From contig NC_045148.1 in assembly GCF_008831285.2 (NCBI RefSeq), positions 4,836,001-4,900,000 of the forward strand: 64,000 bases of DNA. Reading direction: 5' to 3'. Positions 45,580-56,684 of this stretch are shown in pieces; position 1 is the first letter of the stretch, and each line of letters begins with the position of its first letter. Below the pieces are notes generated by a model. That model saw only the letters and a list, made by a program, of their open reading frames with translations. It was not told the DNA's origin and ran no database searches. Origin of the DNA: Nymphaea colorata (taxonomy: Eukaryota > Streptophyta > Magnoliopsida > Nymphaeales > Nymphaeaceae). The translations under genes and the position numbers were made by a program.

Positions 45580-46053
45580 TAGATATATATGCAACTGACT
45601 GCAGCTATTTGATTACGCAATCATGCAAATCATAAATTAAGATTAGAAAACCATTTGTGGCTAGCTTGTATATATATCGTTGAAATTTCCTAACCCCTTT
45701 GATATGTTTTCTGGTCCACAGGAACAACGAGATTCGTCTTTGAGCAGGGCAAAAGCTACCTGCTTCGAATCGTAAATGGTGCGATGCTCAGTGGACACTT
45801 TTTTGCAATAGCAAATCATACCCTTACAGTTGTTGGCAGAGATGGATCCTATCTCAAACCTTTTCAAAGAGACTTTCTCCTTCTAACCCCAGGCCAAACC
45901 ATGGATGTCCTTGTGCATGCCAACAATCCAAAAGACCTTTATTATATGGTCGTCAGTCCTTATATTGCAGCGACTGAAGAAGCCTCGGCATTTTTTGACA
46001 GAACCATAACCACAGCGATAGTTGAAATAAAAGGAAGTAAGATAATGAAATAA

Positions 46054-46540
46054 CAATGCATGTATATACCATAGATGATAAAACAAATGGATATTTGATA
46101 ATAAAATAATGACTTTATAGTGTGGATGATAAACAGAAGGATATGAGATAACATCCTTTTGTTTACCTTCTTCAGTACATCATTGTTTTTTCATTATCTC
46201 ATTTGTTTTTGTTTATCTTCTACAGGATGTACATGCATTGTTAATTCATTATCTCATATCCTTTTATTTATCTTCTATAGTATATTTATGTGTTGTTATT
46301 TCATTATCTTATGTTTATCTTATATAGTATATACATGCGTTGTTATATCATTATCTCATATCCTTTTGTTTCTATTTTCAACACACATTGTTATTTCACT
46401 TTTTTATATCCATTTGTTTACCTTCAACTCTATATACCATTGTTATTTTACTATATTATATTCACTTGTTTATCTTCAGCTCTATATAGGATTGTTCTTC
46501 TACTATTTTATATTTGTTCATTTGCTTCTTGTAGAACAAC
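46054..46540. repeat. repeat array with internal inversion at the laccase exon 5 breakpoint
   Basis: A unit of roughly 55-65 bp with the core ttatttcattatctcatatc, then cttttgtttatcttctatag and tatatacatg, recurs about six times in plus orientation (46155-46530). It also appears in reverse complement just to the left (46049-46150: ataacaatgcatgtatatac, gatgataaacagaaggatatgagataa). The two halves meet near 46150. Units have diverged strongly. This could be a subterminal repeat region of the transposon-like sequence that follows. Confidence 0.7.
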
Positions 46541-48030
46541 CATGTCTATTTCAATCAATACGAAGAATTCTACACCGATTGTCCATTGTGCGATGTTTGT
46601 TGGGGTGAAGTCAACTTGTACATTGGACAAAATTTGAAGAGCTTAAAAAGAGATAGAATGATAGGTGGGTACGACATTTTGGCAGAACGAAAAAAGGATG
46701 GGGAACCTGAAGATGAAGCTGTCATTGTAGCATATCTTATGTGACCTGAGGTGAAGCAGACCGTGGAAAGGAAGAACGAAGGGGTGAAAGAAAATGAGGA
46801 GGTGGAGGTGGTGGAAGTGAAGGGATAGGCCACAGATTTAGAGAATGCATGGGAGAAGGAATTTGAAGAGGAGGAGGTGATGAAAATCAAGGATAGGCTG
46901 TAGAGAGGCAAAATGCAGGGGAGAAGGAATTTGAGGAGGAGGAGGAGGTAGTAAAAATGAAGGGACATGCCACAAAGATGGAGAATGCATGAGAGATGGA
47001 AATTGAGGATGAGGAGACGGTGGAAGAGGAGTGAATCCTAGAGATGGAGAATGAAAATGAGGAGGATAATGAAGATGAGAATCCATTGTTGGATGAACTA
47101 GAGGGATTAGTGTTAGATGTGCTGACTATGCCTGCACTAAAAATTAGGGTTCCTAGGCGAAGGAGAAAACAGTCAACCAAATTAGAAGTAGTATAGATAG
47201 TTGGAAATAAAAAAGCACGATCATGTAATGTCGATGTAAGTAATCTATGACCTTTATTCAAGTAATTGTATTTAAATTTTTTGTACTAAATAATGTCTTT
47301 GACACTAGTATTTGTGTTACAGAAATACAGATGTTGTCATTGGCATTCGGTCATTGATTGGTGTGAAGTTCTATCAAACTTTCAAAAGCAGAGATTGGCC
47401 ACAATGCAATTATTGGAGATGTCGTCTTTTAGCACCATGGAACTCCAAGGAGGCCCCTTGTATGTCTTGGCACAGAAGTGGGATTCTCGAACAAATACAT
47501 TTATGTTTGATGGATTTGAGAAGATGACCTTAAAAAACATTATTAGGTTGTTGCATCTGAGAACTCATAGAAAACTTATGCTCTTGATGTCCAAGTACAG
47601 CTTGATAGGGAAGAGTAACTAGTTTCTAGGGTTGATAGATTTTGTGTTTAAGAAAGTTGTGGCCTTTGGGGAAAGCTGGTATCATTAATTGTTTTAGAGA
47701 TATATAATAAATGGCAACATGCAACGCATGATTCACTTTCACAAGAAGCGAACCAAGCATTAAGGTTCGTTCTTGATTGTGTCTTTTCTGTGATAATTTA
47801 TGCTCTATAATAAGCTGGCGATCTGTCTAATTTTTTGAAAGATGTGGACGAGATTCATTGCTGCACATGGTGGCAGCTTTGGTTGCGCATTTGTATAACC
47901 AACTGGAGTGATTTAAGGATAGAGTTGCATCCAAGGGAGGATGTTGGTTGTTGCTATAGGTATAGCCCATAGGACAAGATACAAGTAAGGGTAACCCGCC
48001 CGAGAGGTCTTGCTTCCTACTACAGAGAAT
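46540..48030 (+). pseudogene. decayed transposon-derived ORF, DUF1985/plant-mobile-domain-like
   Basis: Broken frames contain a charged Glu-rich section (46740-47090), a basic stretch VPRRRRKQSTK (about 47149-47181), then WCEVLSNFQKQRL, YVLAQKWDSRTNTFMFDGF and MTLKNIIRLLHLRTH (47350-47570), and later LKDVDEIHCCTW (about 47838-47875). This recalls the layout of plant DUF1985 or plant-mobile-domain proteins, which occur inside Mutator-like and CACTA-like elements. The family match is from memory of general pattern and not firm. Several stops and frameshifts are present. Confidence 0.42.
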
Positions 48031-48054
48031 GGGGTAAAGTCAATAAATGAAAAT

Positions 48055-48480
48055 TAAAATCTTATATCTTGAAAAAAAAGTTTTCGAAAGAATGGAAGAA
48101 AGAAAATAAAAGATTTTTTAAGTCAAAAGGAATAGGCAGACAGAGAAAGATAAAGAGATTATGAAAAGAAAGAAAGAAAAATTTTAAAAAGAGAGGGGGG
48201 TGCATATTTGTGTGTGTGTATATATAGTTGTATTGACATATGTATATGAAAATTTATAGATGGAGGGTCTTAAATGTAAGAGTGAGAGAGAGAGAGAGAG
48301 AGAGTAGAAGATTTTAGAGAGAGATATAGAAACATATATATATGTACGTATATTAAAATTTATAAAAAGAAGGTATTAACTCGAAGAGAAAGAGAGAGGA
48401 TTCTATAGAGAGAAGAGAAAATGAAATACGTATATACTTATTTATACATATATGTATATGAAAATCTATGGGAAATGAAA
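48055..48480. repeat. purine-rich tract and degenerate tandem repeat of about 115 bp
   Basis: gtatatgaaaatttata, a purine-rich GA run, and catatatatgtac recur at about 48240, 48350 and 48460, giving two to three poor copies. The left part (48060-48200) is A/G-rich. Confidence 0.5.
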
Positions 48481-48630
48481 AGTTAGTAACATGAAAAAGC
48501 TTTCATTGGGTTACCTAACCGGGTGATTAAAATAAATGCTAAATGTGAGAATGTCATGAAGATGCACTTTAATATGTACACATTCGTAATGGGTTTTCCT
48601 GTGTTGGGCAAATCCCAACTTAAAAAATCA

Positions 48631-49342
48631 TTAGCACCACGAAAAACAATTTAATGGTTCAAAAGTGGACATGTAGAAATGTCTTTCAAAAATGGTTATG
48701 ATGTTGATAGCTTTTGCACTGTGTGTGCATGTGTGTAGAGAGAGAAAGAGAAAGAGAAAGAGAAAGAGAAAGAAAGAAATTGGTAGGTATGCAACTCTTA
48801 GGTGCATTGGCTATTGAAATTTCCAAGATGGAAGGCCATAAAAATACCAAATCTCAACAGTTTGTCCCCAGTCTAATGTCGGCAACTTTTGCAAAGTCCA
48901 AATTGTACTATTGATTGGAGAACTTTGTAAATGAGGAAAAAAAGAATCTACTAATATGGACATAACTTATGGGACTTGACCTAAGACTTTAATAGTTTCT
49001 TCCAAAAATCTAAGTGCCAGTTAAATACCTAAGTGAGTGCCAATTTGTGTTTGCTCGATTATAGGAATCTCAGTGCCTGAGTCTTGGACACGAGCTCTAA
49101 CATTGAGACTTATCAAGACTTAATCAAGTTCTGCAAGCATTGTCCCATATATATATATATATATAGACGCACACACACACACACACATGCACATGTAAAC
49201 TATCAAGTGATGTATAGATATGTTTGATTTTCTTTCTCTTTTGTATTGTCCATGTGAGATTTCACTTTGGCAAACTGCAGCTATTAGATTACACCAATCC
49301 TGCAAATCACAAATTAAGATTAGAGAATCATTTTTGGCAGTT
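48631..49342 (+). repeat. orphan copy of laccase intron 4
   Basis: This segment parallels 44654-45660 in the same orientation. Matching anchors: agcaccac...aacttaatc, gttgatagc, gaaattggtaggta, ctcttagg, agatg(a/g)aaggcca, tactattgat, gagtcttgga(c)...cgagct, gcagctatt(t/a)gatta, and aaatca(t/c)aaattaagattag. The microsatellites between anchors differ in length. No laccase exon 4 or 5 sequence flanks this copy, so it is a duplicated intron piece or the last trace of a second laccase copy. Confidence 0.75.
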
Positions 49343-49344
49343 GT

Positions 49345-50005
49345 CCACACCAACCTCACAAAAAAATGTTTATTTTTACGTCATTATTTTGAATACTTGA
49401 TCGATTGTATGTATAAGTGTCCCTAAAAGGATTGAAGTTATTGAATTAATGCCCCTCCAACCAAAATTTCTGGCTTCACCGGTGCTTGTAGTCCAATAAT
49501 TTTTTTTATTTAGAGATTGGCTAACCCTAAATTTGTGTATATTTACATACAAAATGCCCCTCAAATATACAGTGGGTGCTCCACCACTGCTTTGGCATGG
49601 TGGCATGGATCCTCTTTGCAATATGATGACATGTTAGAAAAACATGTTATTTGCATATGATTTTAATGCCATTTATTTGTATGCAACATAAATTATTTTG
49701 CATTGGTGTACATATATATATATATAAGCTGTCATATATTCATGCTAAACCCAGCCAAGTGTTTTTGGTCAGCTGGTAGGCGCTGTTGCCTTTCCCGTCG
49801 CCACTGTCGGCAGCTTTGCCAGCTGTCCACTGGCTACGCCTCCCCCTTGAAGAAGAGACCCCGGCGCTCGAGCGTCAGGCATGTTTATTTTTTTAATAAA
49901 AGAGTGGGCCGTCCAGTGGACGGCCCGAACCAGCTGAAGATTGTCTCGGCTTGTATGTAGCATAACGACAGATGCTTTATATATATATATATATAACTGA
50001 ACCAT
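49345..50005. other. intergenic; GC-rich patch at about 49755-49945
   Basis: No gene. A GC-rich patch begins ggtcagctggtaggcgc and ends cggcccgaaccagctgaag, whose termini are roughly inverted (cagctggt / accagctg), and holds an internal hairpin gggccgtccagtggacggccc at 49907-49927. It may be a small element; no target-site duplication was seen. Confidence 0.4.
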
Positions 50006-50543
50006 GAACCATGACTCTAGAATTTACTTGTGAAATAGACAAATGATGAGAGCCATCCGATCTAAGGATCAGATGGTCCAGATGCTATCTACTTTCCTTT
50101 TTTATTTTTTTCACTCTCTCTCCTTGGCCCTCACTCCCATGCTCGACTCTTTCCCTCCCACTAACCACTTTATCCACCACCATTAGTGGCCACTGGTGGC
50201 ATCCCCCAATGCCGACGGACCCCAGCATGGTGATGGGTAAAGTGGTGGGAAGGGCGGGAGAAGATGTGTGGATAATCGACCCATCTTAGGGTTTTTAAAA
50301 TAAAGGAGGGAAGGAGGGAGACGGCCGATGCTGCTGGTAGAGGCTATTGGAGTGGGACGGGGGGTTTGGGGAAGGGATGGTGAGTCAAGCAATGGAGGGA
50401 GGTCGGGGAGAGAGAAAGTGAAAAAAAATAAAATAGGGACAGAATCTGGGCTGAAAAAATAATAAAAAATGGGCTGCATGAGGGCCTCCGATCTATACAG
50501 CTGCCATTAGTGTCCTTTTCACAAATAATCCTAGTCATGGTTC
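50006..50543. mobile_element. 538-bp non-autonomous TIR element
   Basis: The left end gaaccatgactctagaattt, then cttgtgaaatagacaaatga, is inverted at the right end (reverse complement gaaccatgactaggattatt, then tgtgaaaaggacactaatgg). Inverted similarity covers about 45-50 bp. The interior is a mix of polypyrimidine and gggaggg-type sequence with no coding potential. The target-site duplication is unclear, so the superfamily is unassigned. Confidence 0.6.
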
Positions 50544-52848
50544 ATTATATATATGTGTATATATATGCATGAAAATATGGTTACTTTTAATGATGAGATT
50601 GCTAGTTAAACTTATGTTAGGTCTCTAAAGCAGCCATAGGGTTTCCTTTCACGTCCATTTAAATCACTACAAATAAGGATGATGTTACATATCCCATAAT
50701 TCTCCTCAGCCATTCACTGCAAAAGCCCAAAAATTGAAACAATTTTCCAACAACGACCAAGAAACTCTATGGTATGCCTTGGAAATATCAAGTTTTAGAA
50801 CTAAATGTCGATATGCTTATCGAGACTATTTGCTTTTTCATGGACCAATAAAAGCTGATTGCGAATCCATCCGCTAGGTAAAAAGACCCCTTGATCAAGA
50901 GCAATCACACTTCCAAAGATTTTTAACTAATATATAAACGATCAACTTTTGAGTGAAAAAAAATCTTACTTTTTTGATAAAATAACAAATGTACCCCCTT
51001 GAAAAAGAAATTATGTTGGCCAAGGGAGTGGTTCTTTACAATGTTGTCAATGCCAAAAGTTGATGCTTTCTATCATAGGTGGCTCTTGAGACTTTTTTCC
51101 TACAAATTGGGAGTTTGTATACTAACTTTTGAACTTGTGTGGTGAATTGTTAATTGTTCAGATGTTAAACCCTACGTGATTATAGACTTTTTTCATCTAA
51201 CTTTCAGCATTTAATCAAAATTAATACAAGCTTCTTTGTAACTAAGCATCAGCGTCTATTATCCAAATGATGCCTCATTATGAAAAAAGGAAAGATAACA
51301 ATATAATATGGTTTCAACCAAAGCATGCATGGCTCCCTTCGAGGTACAATAGGTCTCCTATTCTATGGGCTTTTTCTTTTGCAGTGGATTTTCTTTTGTT
51401 AATTAAGCAAGTTATATCATTTTGTCCAAGATAAGGCAACATATTTGGTGACTACTTAAATTGTAGTGTTAAGAGTAGAAAAGTAGATTCTATAGAAAAA
51501 TTAAATTGTAAAAATTCATTATTTTAGTAAATTATTATGATGTCCAATTTTGCAATGGGCACGGAATTGGTAGGCTGTGATTTCCCTACTCCCTTGTGCA
51601 TATCTATGTTATCCATATACAATTAAGAATTCCAGTTTATTACATGTCATCACAAAAATTTGTTTGAGAATATCTATCCACACATGCAAGAACAAATAAT
51701 TCAATTGTAAATGCAATAAAAAGTAATGTTTCCCCAGTTTGCAAATATTATTTGCATGAAGAATAACAGTGTTAATAAACTTTGTAAAATTGTAACTATA
51801 TATGGCAAATTAAACTACGTGTTGATTCAAAATCTTTAACATCGTTCTAGTTGTCTGATATTCCACAATATAGTTTGTGGTCCTTATCAAATCGTCTACT
51901 TTTTTTCTATTGTTTTCCTATTGATTTTGATTTGCTATGCTCATTTATGTTCCAGACAACACTGTTGTTGGTCTCCCTACCATTATTTACTTCAAAAAAA
52001 ATAGAATCACTTGTATTTGTTATATATAATTTTACTTTCACAAAAAGTAACCTTTGGATCTATTTGCTACACATGCAATTCTTTTTTATTTAGGCGTTAA
52101 ATGTTTACACATTCAAATCTTAAATCATGCACATAAATGATGCTCTGTCTAAAATTTGAGCACTTAAGATTTGTATAGTCTACACATTTTAAGATGTGCA
52201 AAGTTTTTAGGTACATATGAGGCCGGGCACTTGAACTCATAAACCTTGCGTTAAGTTGCTTCTTACAAAATCCAGTAGTTAAACATGCCTAACTCCAACT
52301 TGCCTATTGAAAATAAGCTTTAAAAATTGTGAATTTTAGTATCTAAAGATCTATTTGACTCACGTAGCACCTTGTATAAATGGTGATGTTCCCGTGCGAA
52401 GTAGTTGGGAGTTATGTTCCCTTTTTTTTACAAAAATAAAAGGATGTACAAAAAGAAATAAAAAAATGTTGAAAACAAAAGACTTCTTCACATTAAGAAG
52501 TCGACCACTCCATTGAAGGAGAGATGGTGACATCATATTTCAGAATGTCTTTTTGCCTTCAATGTTGGGTTCTTGTCTAACAACTGGAAGGACTTTTGAT
52601 GAAATAGTTCTCCATTATTGCAACAACCCCGACCGATGTGAGCTCTTGTTGCCATTTTCCAGGAATTTCTCCAACTTAGAAGCTTAGCAAATATTCTTAC
52701 CTTCCTATTAAAATACAGTAAACAACACAAGAACTTGGTCAGCAGGTCGATAGCTTCTCCTTTCTTACTTGACCAGCATGAACACAACATATGCCCAAGA
52801 ACACCATCTCCTAACCCAAAAGTTTTAGATGATAACCAACTTTTTGTT
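50544..52848. other. intergenic, no gene recognised
   Basis: AT-rich. A minus-strand ORF at 52533-52874 (113 aa, Lys/Ser/Cys-rich) resembles nothing I know and overlaps the LTR of copia B. No RNA gene or element termini seen. Confidence 0.5.
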
Positions 52849-53308
52849 TGTTCCCTTTGAAAGGAAATATGCAAAACAGAAAATTTTAGAGTGGTTCGGA
52901 TGAAATCCTACGTCCACTATCTCTCATATCAAGAATGGATGATATGAGGTTCCCTTAATGATAATATTTATACACAGTTTTGGAAGGGACTGTTACAGAG
53001 TTGATTTTCTGTAACGATTGCTCTCATCTTTTCTGAGGATTTGTTACCATTTTCTTTGCTTAAATTTCCTTCCGTTTCTTGATTGTTAAGATCATCGTCA
53101 TGATCTTCTCCAGCCGTTGAGCAGTTGTTGGCAGCGGGTCTGATTTCCATTTTGTTGAGATTTTGCTGAATTAATTCAGCGTGATCTTCTTCATGATCTT
53201 CTCCAGCCATTGAGCCGTTGTTAGCAGGTATGATTTCCTTTTCATTAAGATTGTGCTGAATTAATTCAGCGTGATCTGCTCCAGAATTGTCTTCAGGTGA
53301 TACTAACA
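52849..53308 (-). repeat. 3' LTR of copia B
   Basis: On the minus strand it starts TGTTAGTATCACC and ends GGGAACA, about 460 bp. It contains gtataaatat near 52965-52975 as a TATA region. A 93-bp unit is tandemly duplicated within it (53099-53191 and 53192-53284). The outer boundary at 52849 rests on the TG...CA rule only. Confidence 0.7.
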
Positions 53309-56265
53309 TCCCCCGTCAATCTCGAGCAGGGACCTAGTCGAAGGCCGAGATTGTAACCCAAAGATGTTAAACGGGAATGAGGCAAAGACTTTGTGAACAA
53401 ATCTGCAAGCTGATGAGTGGTCGATATGTATTGAGTGACTAAAGAGCCAAGAGCTACCTTTTCTCGTACAAAGTGAAAATCAAGCTCAATATGCTTCATC
53501 CGAGAGTGATTGGCCATTTTGATGGTAGATTGCGAAGCGGAAAGGTTGTCACACAACAACAATGGAGGATAAGATAGAAAAAGACCAAGATCCCTAAGAA
53601 TGAAGGTGATCCAAGTGACTTCTGCAGCGGCGGTGGCAAGAGCACGACATTCAGCTTCACATGACGATCTAGAAACACTATGTTGTTTCTTAGAAGCCCA
53701 AGATATGCAATTGGGTCCTAAAAAGGTACAATAGCCTGTTGTAGACCGACGAGTTAAGGGGCAACCTGCCCAATCAGCATCTGAATATGCACGAATAGAC
53801 AATGTTTTTGGCTTAAAGAATTGCATCCGAATAGATAGAGTGCCCTGAATGTAGCGAAGAATTCTTTTAAGCAACTGAAAATGTTGTATTGAGGGAACGT
53901 GCATAAATTGAGACACATAATTGACCGCATAAGTGATGTCTGGGCGTGTAAATGTAAGATATTGCAAAGCACCAACAAGACTGCGATATAGTGTAGGATT
54001 TGGATAAGCTGCTTCAAGATTGGTATTGATAGAGGCATTAGCAACCATCGGCATAGTAGTAGCCTTACAGGATTGCATTTGTGCTCGTGCAATAACCTCT
54101 GTAGCATAGCGATGTTGGCTGAGAAACAGACCGGAGGCATTGTGTTGAACTTGAATGCTTAAAAAATAATGTAATTCCCCAAGATCGGTCATAGCAAAAG
54201 TATGTGATACTTGCTCTTGGAAGGAGGCGAGAAAAATTGGACAACTGCCGGTAAGAATAATATCATCCACATATAATAAAAGTATAGTCACTGTTGAATC
54301 TTGGAGGCGAACAAACAGCGAGGGATCAGCGGAGCTGGCTTGAAAATTGTGAGAAAATAAAAACTGAGCAAAACGATCATACCAAGCTCGTGGGGCCTGT
54401 TTAAGACCATATAGTGCCCGATTCAACTTGCAAACATGATGAGGAAATTGTGTGTCTTTGAAACCAGGAGGCTGCTCAATAAAAACAGTTTCAGTCAAAT
54501 AACCATTCAAGAACGCATTCTTGACATCCAGTTGTTTAATAGGCCAGCTGTTCATGAGAGCAATGGAAAGAACGATCCGAATAGTCGCTGGTTTGACAAT
54601 TGGAGAGAAGGTTTCAAGAAAATCTACACCTTCCACTTGAGTATAGCCCTGTGCGACTAACCGTGCTTTAAGTCGGTCAACATGACCAGCACTGTTCAAT
54701 TTGGTTTTGTAAACCCATCGACAACCAATAATGTGCATGGAGGGGTCTCTAGGAACCAAAGTCCATGTCTTATTAGCGATCAAAGCTGCCATTTCGTCTA
54801 TCATAGCTTTTCTCCAACCAGGGTGTTTAAGAGCAATGGTATAATGTTTTGGTTCGGTGGGAACATAGGTAGTTAAAAAATATTTGGGATTGGGTTTAAC
54901 AATACCATGTTGAGAACGTGTAACCATAGGATGAGAACGGCCAGTAGAGGGTTCGGGTAAAGGTGGAGGTGGTATGGGAGAAGGCGAGCGAGGTGATGGG
55001 GCAGCCGTCGAGGTCGTCGGTGGCGGCGAGGGAGGAGATGGTGAGGTTGGGATAGGCAGGTCTGATGGAAAGGGAGTGATGGCTAATGATTGGGAATAAG
55101 AATTGGTCGGATGTGGTTCAGGTTCACTATTATGAAGTTGAGCAAGATCATGAGGGTTCAAGACAAAAGAGGCAGACGTTTTAGTTGGAGTATCAGTAGG
55201 AGAAAATGACACAAGATCATGAGCAAGGTGAGGCTTTGGTGATGCTCTAGCAGACCCTTGATTGAAAGGAAAACAATGTTCATCAAACACAACTTGTCTT
55301 GAAATATAGACATGATTTGTCAAGGGATAGAGGCAACGATATCCCTTATGGTTGTCATTGTATCCTATAAAGACACATGGTAAGGATTTGGGTTCAAATT
55401 TGTGTTTGTTGTAACTCTTAATGTAGGGAAAACACCTACAACCAAATGTTCGTAGACACGAATAATCTGGTGGTTTCTGAAATAAGCTTTCATATGGGCA
55501 TTGCATTTGCAGCGTGGACGTCGGTAGCCGATTTATGAGCCATACAGCTGTTGAAAAAGCCTCTACCCAATAATTTGCTGGTAAATTGCTTTGAAAAAGG
55601 AGAGTTAATCCAAGTTCAGTGACTGACCTGTGTTTCCGCTCCACTAATCCATTCTATTCGGGTGTTTTCGGACAAGCCTTGAGATGTTTGATTCCATGTT
55701 TTCTTACATAAGAGAGAAATGCAGCACTATTAAATTCTCCACCCTCATCACTTTGAAACAATTTTACAGATCTTCCAAATTGCGTTGCCACCATTTTATG
55801 AAATTCCATAAACTTTGCGAAAAAATCAGACTTTGTTTTTAATGGATAGATCAAAAAATATCTAGAATGTTGATCAACAAAAAGAGCATAATAACGAAAT
55901 TTTTGACAAGAAACAAGAGGTGCTGGTCCCCATAGATCACAATGTACTTTCTCAAAAAGTTCATAATATTCATCATCTAAGGGAAGAAATGGCAAGCGCG
56001 TTGCTTTTCCCAATTGACAACTTTGACAAATAGAAAAAGTAGACGTTTTTGTCATTACTTTTATGCTACCATTGGATGACAAAAAATCACTGATCTTAGC
56101 AGACGGATGCCCAAGACGACTATGCCAAACTTCTGAAGTTGCTGCCCTGAAACAATCAGAAAAAAATACTGCCTTTGGTCTGGTTTTGAGTGCGTACAAA
56201 TCTCCTTCTCTAGTTCCCTTGGCAATCACCCTAAGTATCCTTCCATTCACCTTTGATACCCCCAT
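53293..56265 (-). pseudogene. copia B pol: integrase, RT, RNase H, one in-frame stop
   Basis: One frame runs 56265 to 53293, broken by a single TAG at 55656-55654 where the family has CAG (xxQNGxxERKHR in the integrase). Order: integrase zinc region (WHSRLGHPS, CQSCQLGKATRLPF), integrase core (DLWGPAP, FQSDEGGEF), a Pro/Ser-rich linker (about 54900-55200), RT (CRWVYKTK, LDVKNAFLNGYL, LLLYVDDIILTG with intact YVDD), and RNase H (YSDADWAGCPLTRRSTTGY, LADLFTKSLP). The last codons overlap the polypurine tract and the first bases of the LTR. Apart from the stop, catalytic motifs look intact. Gag and protease are gone, so it cannot move alone. Confidence 0.92.
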
Positions 56266-56684
56266 TGCTGCTGGGATTGGTAGAAGCGCTGCATCGACTT
56301 TTCAGGTCCTCACTCATGAACCCCGGTCCGAAGCCCTCACTCCCTCTAGAGCCAGCGTCGTTCTTGGGCATCCTTCTTGCGAATGGAGATGCCACTGATG
56401 AAAGGGAATGGGAAGAAAGTTTGGATGCACCAGATCTGTTGATTCAGGAATTTAATGGAAGCCATGCATCCGTTTAAATGGGCAACCATTGCAACTTTGT
56501 CTTGTGGTAACCCTATGGTTAAGTTTGATTTTTGCTGAAATTTTTGGGGAACTTAGGAAGCAATGGTTGGTGATGATGCTGGTCAGATTCACGATACTAT
56601 CGAAGGGCTTCTTTCTGATTACGGCTTCTTTGGAAGCAGATTTAGAAGACATTCTGGTTCCAGCTTGATGGTGTGTGGGGTAAA
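56266..56684 (+). pseudogene. LINE ORF1 5' portion, left flank of copia C
   Basis: Only the end is assignable: bases 56660-56684 read VWGK in the frame that continues across the copia C insertion into YLVSSKWAPGMPL at 62359. That is the DUF4283-type segment of plant L1 ORF1. Upstream, a plus frame at 56253-56477 (LEPASFLGILLANGD, REWEESLDAPD) may be the LINE N-terminal region, but this is uncertain. Confidence 0.5.

Larger units (their letters stand above)
39653..46053 (+). pseudogene. laccase pseudogene: exons 1-4 and truncated exon 5, nonsense at the copper motif
   Basis: Exons: 39653-39757 (signal peptide, then SETHYHVFI), 40991-41142 (VAPTNITRLC, NGQLPGPTLYV, ending IH + TG), 41868-42112 (NPRNPWSDGPQYIT, TIWYHAHSDWTRHTVHGA), 43997-44125 (GEWWVGDVMAML, NAFTINGQPGD) and 45722 to about 46041 (YLLRIVNGA, FFAIANHTLTVV, LLLTPGQTMDVLV, TTAIVEI). 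Sizes 152, 245 and 129 bp equal the usual laccase exons 2-4, with matching phases. At the exon 2/3 junction TG joins AAATGG, turning the Trp of IHWHG into TGA and the next His into Asn, a lost copper ligand. Exon 5 stops after about 107 codons (TAA 46051), so the third cupredoxin domain with the HCH copper site is missing. Introns are swollen with microsatellites. SDWTRHTVHGA recalls the AtLAC7/LAC14-15 type, a loose impression. Confidence 0.88.
52849..56265 (-). mobile_element. Ty1-copia retrotransposon (copia B), 5' part missing
   Basis: Minus-strand element with a 3' LTR at 52849-53308 and pol at 53293-56265. The 5' LTR, gag and protease expected beyond 56265 are absent: similarity stops near 56240-56265 and the flank does not look like copia. 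Pol is otherwise nearly intact, so the loss of the 5' part is probably recent. Confidence 0.85.

Noticed and set aside
46159-46637. Phe/Tyr/Ser-rich ORFs of 115-149 aa with membrane-like segments
   Set aside because: Translations of the tandem repeat array; the hydrophobicity comes from T-rich units and not from a protein family.
46570-47261. Ser/Leu/Phe-rich minus-strand ORFs
   Set aside because: Antisense of the Glu-rich, GAG/GAA-repeat coding stretch of the plus-strand transposon-like ORF.
49755-49965. GC-rich patch as a MITE
   Set aside because: Only about 8-10 bp of inverted similarity at the ends and no target-site duplication; kept as a note within the intergenic entry.
52533-52874. 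113-aa minus-strand ORF
   Set aside because: It crosses the presumed copia B LTR boundary and shows no known motif; not supported as a gene.
52968-53309. 113-aa acidic repeat protein
   Set aside because: Lies wholly inside the copia B LTR and is a translation of the 93-bp tandem unit; no evidence of a real protein.
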